Assembly (NCBI GenBank): GCA_949128115.1
Contig: OX421966.1
Span: 34,055,042-34,119,041, forward strand
DNA length: 64,000 nucleotides
Direction: 5' to 3'
Source: Anaspis maculata
Taxonomy: Eukaryota > Arthropoda > Insecta > Coleoptera > Scraptiidae
Shown: piece after piece, positions 55,868 through 64,000 of the stretch
Position numbering within the stretch: position 1 is the first letter of the stretch
How the letters are laid out: each line of letters opens with the position of its first letter
Notes under the pieces: model-generated
Seen by the model: only the letters and a program-made list of their open reading frames with translations
Database searches by the model: none
What the model was told of the DNA's origin: nothing
Translations under genes and position numbers: made by a program

Positions 55868-57196
55868 TCAGCGGCGCTTGTTCTCCGCCCTCGGTCCGTT
55901 TCCCGATGTCTGTGTCGCCGGAGCGTCGCGACGCGTATTCGGTTGCTGCCACCGACTCCACCCGGCCTGTGGTTGGTTCTGACGCTGTTGCCACGGACGC
56001 GGTCGCGTATCGTTATTCCCGCGACGCTCGAACGGTCGAGCTGGTTCAAATCGCGGCGCTGGTGCTGGCGCTGGCGAGTCGGGGAAAGTAATTTGGGGCA
56101 CTGAAGGAGGCGCCTCGATAGCTCGGGTGCCCTCTCGCTGCTGATGTCGCACGTAGGGTTGTTGCCCGAATCTGCGGTCGTCTCGGCGATCATCTCGACG
56201 ATTATCTCTCCGCCGCCACGTATCCGCTCGCCGCTCTTTGGGTCCGGCGTTCCGTTCTTTCTGCAGGCGGGTGCTCGGCTTATTTGTGGCTTCATCCTCC
56301 ATGTCCTCGAGGAAGGCACTCGTCTGCCGAATGTTCTTGCACCCCTTGCTTTTCCAAAACCGCTGGATATCGCAAGGATAGTGCCTGATAATCATCTTCA
56401 CGAGTTTACTCTCAATCGGTGGCTCTGTCAGCATCTTTGCTCGACCCAGATGATAGTTGAAATGATCTGACATGGAGAATCGTCCCTCCACGTCAAACCT
56501 GCCATCTTGAAGTTGTCGGAGCACTCCTGCCTGTTGGTCCTCCGACCAGAAAAAGTGCAGGAAGCGCCGTCGAAACTCGGCGTAGTCCTGCCACTCAGCC
56601 TTGTGGACCGCCGCCCAGCGCTTGGCCTTTCCTCGGAGACACTCCACCACAAATTTCCTCTTCTTCCGGTCGTCGAGCTGTGCCCCTTCCGCATAGCTAT
56701 CCACCTGCTCCAGGAACATCATCGGGTTATTCGGCCCGTCCGTGCTCTCAAACACTGGTCTGGCTGGCAGCGGTGCGGCCTGCTCGATCAGCGCTTTCAG
56801 CTGTCCCCCCAAGTCTTGCGGACTCAGCTCGTTGGGCTCAGCCCCAGCTCCTGGCTCTTCGGTAGTTGACGCCGATGGGGTGCTCCGACTGGCACCCGTC
56901 GCCGCGTCGGTAGCCTCGCCGATAGCCAAGGTCGCAGCCACTCTTCCATTCCCAACGGCGGACGCCACCGTCTCCATCGTTCTCAGCATCATATTCGTCA
57001 GACGTTCCTCTCGCTCTGCAGCCCTCCGATCCAATTCCTCCTGACGCCGGTCCTGGATTTCCTGGTACTCGAAGAACCATCTCGGAATAATCGGTTCCTC
57101 CACGCGATTCTCTTCGGCAGCAGTTCGATCGCGCGCCACCGGACGCACAGTTTCCTGGCGTGCGGTAGCCCGAGTCACTTTTCTACCTCCAGCCAT
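55868..57196 (-). CDS. gag: Gag polyprotein of the long-LTR element, 442 aa
   Basis: Capsid/structural protein that would assemble the retrotransposon particle around element RNA. The start is the ATG at 57194-57196, the first after the long leader. Residues about 40-70 are charged and helical, likely coiled coil (RRQEELDRRAAEREERL). Residues about 80-125 form an Ala/Thr/Glu-rich linker. Residues about 145-300 match the gypsy-type retrotransposon Gag core, including ECLRGKAKRWAAVH at about 185-198 and a Phe-rich helix RRRFLHFFWSEDQQ. Residues about 305-442 are rich in Arg, Asp, Gln and Pro (RRDDRRDDRR). This can bind RNA, but no CCHC zinc knuckle is present. The frame is intact, in contrast to pol. 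An overlapping minus frame (56319-55570) suggests that pol was originally reached by a frameshift near the gag end. Confidence 0.88.
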   Translation of the reverse strand: MAGGRKVTRATARQETVRPVARDRTAAEENRVEEPIIPRWFFEYQEIQDRRQEELDRRAAEREERLTNMMLRTMETVASAVGNGRVAATLAIGEATDAATGASRSTPSASTTEEPGAGAEPNELSPQDLGGQLKALIEQAAPLPARPVFESTDGPNNPMMFLEQVDSYAEGAQLDDRKKRKFVVECLRGKAKRWAAVHKAEWQDYAEFRRRFLHFFWSEDQQAGVLRQLQDGRFDVEGRFSMSDHFNYHLGRAKMLTEPPIESKLVKMIIRHYPCDIQRFWKSKGCKNIRQTSAFLEDMEDEATNKPSTRLQKERNAGPKERRADTWRRRDNRRDDRRDDRRFGQQPYVRHQQREGTRAIEAPPSVPQITFPDSPAPAPAPRFEPARPFERRGNNDTRPRPWQQRQNQPQAGWSRWQQPNTRRDAPATQTSGNGPRAENKRR

Positions 57197-59024
57197 TTTA
57201 GGTCGATACCTTTGGATAAAGTAGGACCGACTTTAGAATATGCAGATTCGATCGCGTGGACGTGCATGGCCTCTACAGATACGCATATATCACCTGTGTA
57301 TTGGCCCTAGAGACTAACTACACTATTGTTATTCTAGTAATTTCATTAATCATAGCGATGTCCGGTAGCTCGCTATAATTTCAGTCACTCTACCACTCGA
57401 TTAGTAAACACACCCACTAGCTTGTCTAATTCATTTAGAGTCCGCTCGCGCTCACTGAAGTCCGAGTGGCAGTCCATCTTGGCTGGCTGCTAACCTTCAA
57501 GCTAAAACGCAATAATTCTACTAACAGGCACTACGTGGCCGACAGCCTTACTCTCGACTCCGTTACTCCTGGTCCGGTCCAAAAGGCTCTCACTCCTTTT
57601 GAGTCCAAGTAGCGGCGCTAGAAATTTCCCGCAACTCGTAATCAATTGCAAAGGTCTACGCTACTCCGGCAATTCAACTAACACACATCATATTGCTCGG
57701 TGGCCTATGGTCCGACCGCATGGACGCTGCATTGCCTGTAGATCGTCACCCCCACAATAACCATTCTAATCTTTCGCAGTGTCGGCGAGCTCAGCTCCTC
57801 ACCTCCTCTTGGTCGCACAAGCTGGAATATTAGCTATCCACTACTTATTACTCATTACACCATACAGGATGGTCCTCATCATGCCTCGTACAACTCGCTG
57901 CTGCATTCCACCTAGGCGCTGTAATTTTTTTTTACATATTCTTACTCCTCTACTCAACTTTGACACTATCTAATCACACTTCATTAGTCCACTAGCTCAA
58001 TTAATATTTCTGTTACGGTGGCCTTGGGTTTGCTCGTACACCACCTGTGAATTTCTCACCTCGTGCACCACTCAAGTGGCCACTCACCTCGGCTGGCGCA
58101 ACCCCTTCTGCGGCCTTCGACAGTTATCACCTTATAGGTACTACTGTCTCCATTGAAGTAAACTCCTCATCTATAAACAATACATCCGCAGGGCTCGTTC
58201 GCATGACCTACCCGTCGCGATCTCAGCTAACCCTATCTCCTGTTGTTTCAATTAGTCTCTCTCTATCAACTACATACACTCGACCAGTGTTGTGAAAGCT
58301 AGAATTACTATTTCAAAAAAATTTGATTGGATAATATTTTCAATTCAATTCAATCACTTAATTAATTGTTCAGCAGAATTACACATCCTCTTAACAAGAG
58401 TCAGGTTTAAATGAAATTTAAATAAGCACCATTCACGCGCTTAGCATTATATAAATAAATAAACCCGAATGTAATCACAACAAAATAAAGCAAGAAACGA
58501 AACAGAGAAGGTTTTGATCTATGAATTTGGACGAAATGTGGATTGATCCCATCTTCTCACCCCTTTTCCTCAATCACGAACCAGAAATTATTCAAATAGA
58601 TGCTACATTGAGGGTTTGGCTTCTTGGCCACAATAGGTGGCCTGTATAAATTCAACTTTATTGCAGAGCGCAAACAATTGACTCGTCGCACTGTCATTAA
58701 TTATATTCGTTTTGACCTAATTATCTTTGCATCTAATAGCTCATCACCAGTCATTGTTGACGATTCCGCCTTATACATTTTGGCGCCGTTTCTTTCAATT
58801 TTCGAAGTATGCCATTCCTTTGTTTACCTTCTACGCTTCGATTTCGTATGCATTTCCACCAACAATTCTGGCATTGTGTCCAAGTTTTACTTTCACAACA
58901 CCGTCTTGTCTTATGTATCTTTCGTTCTTCCCATCTAATTTAACCCTTCTACTCTTTACCCTTTCGTATTATCTCTCTCTTGTTCACCCCCCTATCTCTT
59001 GCATGCTATTACTTATCAATCCTG
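57197..59024 (-). other. 5' leader of the element, non-coding
   Basis: About 1.83 kb between the primer-binding site and gag with no convincing frame on the element's sense strand. Plus-strand frames (57779-57973, 58624-58938, 58727-59050) are antisense and unrecognised. The leader is long for an insect gypsy element and would hold the packaging and dimerisation signals. Confidence 0.6.
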
Positions 59025-59038
59025 CTGTCACGGATCCA
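59025..59038 (-). other. Primer-binding site
   Basis: On the minus strand, TGGATCCGTGACAG begins seven bases after the end of the 5' LTR. It starts with TGG, the complement of the tRNA 3' CCA. The tRNA was not identified. Confidence 0.55.
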
Positions 59039-59045
59039 TTTTATC

Positions 59046-62000
59046 TGTAACGTTACAACCCCTTTCTCCTAACCCGTCAGTTGACATTCCGGCGTGATCG
59101 TCTAACAAAAGTGTAAACCATACTTAACTGCTGTCTGGCCTCTTACAGTAGATTCACAAACACTGAGGTGGACTCCGCTAATAGAGCCACCCCTTTTCTT
59201 TCACTAACCCTTTCACTGGCTCTGTCAAAGAAAGTGACAGTACGAGAAGCTCCGCTGATAGAGTCCCATTCCACTTTTCCCTACGTTGTCAAATTAATTC
59301 ATAACCGCTTGTTCTTTCATTGATAAGTGACACAAGAGAACAGGTACTAAACAGAGAGATATAACACGAAAGTCAACCACAATCCTGTTTATTACAACAA
59401 AGTCATAATAGAGAGAAGACAATTGATACACAGGTCCTTAATCCTACCCTAGTCAGTGGGAGATTTCTTTAAATATCCTATTTTAAATCAAATCACAGTT
59501 CTCTAATTAATTAGCGTAATCGGAGTCATACTGACCTCCTCGTGGAAAATGTAACCATGGCATTCGCCTATTGACCTGGTGGGGAAACCACGGAAAACCC
59601 ACCAGGATGGTCTTGTGCTGTGATTTCAGGGACTTGCTACAGTTGGTACAGCTCTGCCTACCCGCAGATTGAATCCCTATTGCAAACGACCTAACTTATT
59701 GAAATAACACGGAGGACGTTGCCATGATACCTGAAAGAAAACCCTATCCAAATTTAACAACAATTCAATTTTGAGCTGAACCAAAGGGGAAGAAACTCTA
59801 CCTAAACCGCAACGCAAATTAAACACTTGACTGCTCGAAATACGGAACGTAGCGACGTTTTACAAAACATGACGCCCAGAGTAACAACAATAAACACTGA
59901 ATTCCATGTCAGTAATCACACTAATGTTATCACACAATTCTGTCGCTTGACGCAGGCCTACAAATCACCTACGCCTTATCAACCACCTGTCCTGGAAACC
60001 AATAATTTGCCGTGTTTTGACTTGACTTTGATAATCGTCAAATTTTGATTATAATTTTTCACTCGTTGGCTTTGTACGACAGCTTCGGCTTTGATCGTAT
60101 GCCTTCAAACAATGAGATATGGGATATTTTCCCATCTCAATAACTTAATCATCTAACGGCATTATGACTGCCGGATTCACACTTCAAATACCATTTTAAT
60201 GGCTCTCAAAAACAACAGTAAATGTCTCCTACACTACACCTAGCTAACGGCGCCGAAGGAAAGTGCAGGTATGGTTTTTCACCACAACACGGCTCGAGTT
60301 CACCTGAAACCTCGATACTGCTAAGAGAATCACGGTGGCTTCCTTTGACTACTTTTATTTCGACGTGGCTGAAGTTGCCGGTGGCAGAAAATAACAATCC
60401 TTGGACAGAATTTTTCAACAGATATTTGGAGGGAAGTAATTACGACGCTCTCGCTATTGGTCTCTTCGGGCGTCGCGCCTCAGCTCAAGTCTTTGATGAC
60501 CCAACGGATTCTCGCGACGCGCCCCCACGGAGTTATGTTGAACCCTTTTTGATCACAACCCTTCGTTTATCGAATCTCGCGCGAGACTTTCGCATTTTGG
60601 CGGTGTTTATAGGTGATGTCTTTAAAGGTGGGCAATTTGCAGCCGCCCTTTTGGTGGACTTGAACTGTAAATTTTCTTTGCCATTGCGGTCGTCTGCTTG
60701 ATCGAGAGAAAGAAAAAAAGGCTTGAAATTTCATTCGCATGATGAGGCTTGGAGATTCGCCTTGCCGATGGTGTCCGGCCGATTCTTTAGCCTGTGACGG
60801 AAGTAATTTTTGTTGTTGCAAGATGGAACAATAATGGCGCTCACCTAGTGGCCAATCAGGGTGCATTTAATTTATTTGATGAACTTTCACGTGCCCGGGG
60901 CAGTGAGCCGGCTGAGCCATTGGCGGGAAGGCAATACCAAATTTCTCGGCTGGTACCCTCGAATTACACTTAGCTACAATTTTCTGTGGACTTCTAATCC
61001 TTATTTAATTTTTCAGCAGCATTGGTTTCCACGGCCGGTAATTAATAATATTTTAAACCTCAATTAGTGCAGAAAACGAGACCAACCTTTATTTGACGAC
61101 CGGCGAAGTAGCAGCGATTTTCCTATTCCTTGGTCCCGATGCTCAGAATTTCGACTTGAAGCCTGCTGCCTGTTGTGCTGTCTCCAACACACACACAATA
61201 TCACCTCTTTCTAATTGAATTTACACCAAACCCACCACGCGAATTAACCCTGATTTAATTTAGCAATCTGAACACACGAAATTTTCACTGAAACTCCTTT
61301 TTGACTTTTGTGGAAATTTCCGACCACCGAACTGACTTTAATCTGTTTAATTGACTTGGAATTTGAATTCTTTAAATGCAAACAACGATCTGAAATCTGT
61401 TATTTAACTCAGTGAGTAAATTAGTAAGTTTTAGCTTCACGCTTGTACTTATCAAAAACTGCCTTGACAGAACAAAATCTTAAATCCCCAGAGGACTTGG
61501 ATTCACGTTTTTCAATGCAACTTGTCACGATGAGAGCTCAAGCAAAAAAGCCTCGAGAGCTCGCCCACATCCCCTGAGCTACCCTCCCATTTCCACTTCC
61601 GAAAGTCCTTCACCTCTACCAATGAGATTTAACCAACCCTAGTCTCGTCCAATCACAAATTTTCCACCCCCTGATATCGATCGCGTATTGGATTCTGTCG
61701 ACCACGTTCGATCTTGCAAATATCGCCCTTCTGGCCGCACTCCTTATAGCATTCACCGTCAGATGGCGCCAGTCGTCTCATTTTCCACACCAATTTGGAT
61801 AACTACAATCTTATCGATACCTCCACACTCCCATCTGACTGCTGACATATCAAGATATTTTAGCTTACGTTTATAACTTCCGGGCTTATGTCTAAACATA
61901 AAGAAATTACCCTAATAGTGTAATCCAACCTGGCCGGACTGGGCAGAATCGCTTGAATGAAACCCTTTCTTGTTTGGTGTCTACTTGACTCTCATTTCGC

Positions 62001-62492
62001 ACCCTAATCTGTAAACTTACTCTTTCCACCATACAATCACATCTACGAGTTTTCAATTTGGAAACTGGTAATTAACCGCGTTTAATTTTCTTGTAAGCGA
62101 AATTCTCGAGTCGGCAAGGTGCTGGCCACATGGCAACGGCCCTTTTCGGCCCTTTTATGCGGCCTTTCAGTATATCATAAACCAGCAGGCGTTTTATGCC
62201 GTCGCATCCGGGCGTTAGCTACACCGTTGCCCGAATTTTCGAAACTTAGATAAACATTTCTTTGTCCACAAGTTAGTTATTACTTCCCACGGCCAAAACG
62301 AAGCAATTTCTCTATTATTCAAGGACTCTGCCGGGTTTTCTATAGCTCCCCGTTTTTTAACAGCCTGGCTCACATAACTCGATTCAGCGTTGGGTTTCTT
62401 TCAAGCGACTCTCGGCCTTATCTCGCCAAATTGAATTCACATGTGCCCGGAAATTATAACTAACCTACTTAATTATATGAGCAATTGCCACA
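59046..62492 (-). repeat. 5' LTR, 3447 bp
   Basis: This is the copy of 51561-55007 at offset 7485, with C at 59958 where the other LTR has T. It is the upstream LTR for the minus-strand gag and would drive transcription. The same antisense 159-codon frame (60222-60701) is preserved. Confidence 0.95.
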
Positions 62493-62496
62493 CTAC
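62493..62496. repeat. Target-site duplication CTAC (right)
   Basis: Matches CTAC at 51557-51560 and directly follows the terminal CA of the LTR. Confidence 0.85.
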
Positions 62497-64000
62497 CTAT
62501 GGTCGTGGATTTTTTTTCTGACAATGCATCAATAGTATTTCGAAGAGTTTGAAGATGAATAATCGTGAATAAAGATCTAATATTGTCACGACTAGAAAAA
62601 GGGTCTAGCCCTTTTGCTATTCGTAGACTGGAGTTTGCTCTTCACTACTGTTTTGCACAGCTGAAACCGTGAGAGGTAAATGGGAACTCAAGCATTGTAC
62701 TACATTACGTTTATTAATTATTACAAGATAATTCCACACCTCGCACTCGACACTTTACTTACATGACAATTAGGTATCTGCCTTGGACCTGAGGCACCAC
62801 CTCAGTCCCTTGAATCAACTACCTGCATTCAACCAGTAGTACTAATGACTAGGTACAACCGAACCAAATTAATTATAATCGAATGCCGAATGCCGAACGA
62901 ATGCCCCCGTGTTCCAGTATTAAGTCTTTTTAATCGAATCGTCCAATCAGGTCATTGACGCAAGTAGGTACCATTACGGGTTGAAATCGTAATTGAAAGT
63001 GATTGATTCCGAGGTGGAGATAGTTGGGATTGGGAGAATTGCAAATACAGTATAAACTACAAAGAATCAGGTTTAGGATCGGGAAGAAAAGGTTCAAGAA
63101 TATTCACAGTTCAACTTGACATGGCGTGTTAGCAAAAATTAAAGGGCGTCGCGCAGAGGACGCTAATAGAAAGGGTGAGCAATACCGCGAGAGTTGGCTT
63201 ACAAACTATAACGTAGGTACCTACCTTTTCGATGACGCTGCGAGAACTCGAAGGGCCCAACGAAGCTCCAGCGACGACACTGAAACAGAGTACCTACACG
63301 AAAAACAACATACTGCCGTCCTACCCCAAGGGAAATTGGTGTAGTGAACCGGTATAGCTACCCCCTATTAATGTCTCTCACTTCACGCAGAGACAATATT
63401 AATACATATAAAAACAACACGGTAAATGTCAAATATATAACTTATTCTAAAACAGTAAAATAAAAGATAAGAGGCAACACTTGGTTTGCCCATCAACGAG
63501 TCTTGAACGCAGGAGCTTCGGGACAACCGCAACGATTAGCAGGATCTTGATAATCTGGACCAACTGACAACGTTGGTGAAGACGCCAATTAGACGGTAAG
63601 GTAGTGAACTGATTTGGTACCTTCGAACATTCCAGAAGCTTACCATACGCTCTGGCATCTGGACATACGAGAGAAATAGGACCGAGATGGTCACTTTAAC
63701 GAAGTGGGCGATTACTGACAGCTGCTCAACACAACAGCACAACAGGAACAGCAGAGGAACACTGAATCGCTACTCAGCCGATGGTTATTGGATCTTTCTT
63801 TGCAGAATCAGCCGGAGCCTCCGAAAATAACAACCAACTCTTTGTTTTTTTTTTGTTACCCTGGTTTTATTATTTTGTATCGCGAAGTCAATTTTTGAAA
63901 CCGTAACAGTACCTACACTACTTGTTTTTTATGCAAATACCTTTGTTTGCATTTTATTCCATCGCGGAAGTGACCTAGCGTCTGGCAATGATTTGGACGA
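62497..64000. other. Flanking DNA with one dispersed repeat, no gene
   Basis: TGTCACGACTAG at 62586 followed by CGTTTATTAATTATTAC resembles the start of another LTR, but no matching end was found. Frames at 63126-63344 and 63536-63742 are not recognisable. The first lies largely in the dispersed repeat 62974-63312. Confidence 0.5.
62974..63312. repeat. Dispersed repeat copy 2 (partner at 12627-12966)
   Basis: Same orientation as copy 1. The two share GGTTCAAGAATATT, GGCTTACAAACTATA and CGAGAACTCGAAGGGCCCAA. This copy keeps a 72-codon frame (63126-63344) that is shifted or broken in copy 1 by small indels. Confidence 0.85.

Larger units (their letters stand above)
51561..62492 (-). mobile_element. 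Long-LTR Ty3/gypsy-type retrotransposon, pol-deleted
   Basis: A 10.9-kb element with 3447-bp LTRs and a 4038-bp interior, oriented on the minus strand and flanked by CTAC. In order of transcription it has the 5' LTR (62492-59046), primer-binding site, a 1.85-kb leader, gag (57196-55868), a 21-bp minisatellite, an integrase zinc-binding remnant, the polyprotein tail, a purine tract and the 3' LTR (55007-51561). Protease, reverse transcriptase, RNase H and the integrase core are absent, so movement would need enzymes supplied by another copy. The near-identity of the LTRs shows that insertion is very recent. The plan resembles the gag-only TR-GAG/LARD elements known mainly from plants. Confidence 0.93.

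Noticed and set aside
55536..56104. Long frames of 100-249 codons on both strands
   Set aside because: Shadows of gag and of the 21-bp minisatellite, whose length is a multiple of three and lacks stops in most frames.
58624..59050. Plus-strand frames of 104-107 codons rich in Phe/Leu/Ser
   Set aside because: Antisense to the retrotransposon leader, overlapping each other, low-complexity membrane-like composition from T-rich DNA.
62586..63350. Another LTR beginning TGTCACGACTAG
   Set aside because: No matching CA end, duplication or second copy in the window.

Overview
This window is non-coding, repeat-dominated DNA from an animal nuclear genome, most likely an insect. The evidence is the lack of operons, scattered MITEs, palindromic (foldback) elements, satellites, Ty3/gypsy-type LTR retrotransposons and a THAP-like domain. 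A hemipteran is a guess from overall texture and is not demonstrated. I see no intact, recognisable host gene.

Layout. 1-6929 is a giant inverted repeat with arms of 3316 and 3552 bp and a 61-bp loop. Each arm carries a 59-bp satellite (11 and 15 copies) and the same unidentified, stop-interrupted reading frame. The left arm starts at the window edge, so its true end is unknown. 7.3-8.4 kb is a degenerate ~130-bp tandem repeat. 9.0-15.7 kb holds three inverted-repeat elements. 18.2-22.4 kb is a higher-order tandem array flanked by inverted 15-bp repeats. It was hit by a hAT-like element (8-bp duplication GACCTGGC), which was itself hit by an LTR retrotransposon that survives as a solo LTR (4-bp duplication ATAT). 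22.7-37.7 kb contains further palindromic elements, two MITEs, a hammerhead-core-like motif and a tRNA-derived sequence. 39.2-40.4 kb is a ~119-bp satellite, next to a 256-codon open frame of doubtful status.

44.8-48.1 kb holds two decayed gypsy pol genes in convergent orientation. A frameshifted THAP-like domain lies at 49.3-49.7 kb. 51,561-62,492 is a nearly intact, very young, minus-strand Ty3/gypsy-type element. Its 3447-bp LTRs are almost identical and flanked by CTAC duplications. It has a long leader and a full gag, but pol is mostly deleted and keeps only an integrase zinc-binding segment and the polyprotein tail. It must be non-autonomous. The remainder is unannotatable intergenic or old repeat DNA.

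The main points of interest are the repeated occurrence of near-perfect palindromes of several families, the CRE-bearing 59-bp satellite inside the largest one, the nested array, and the gag-only long-LTR element.
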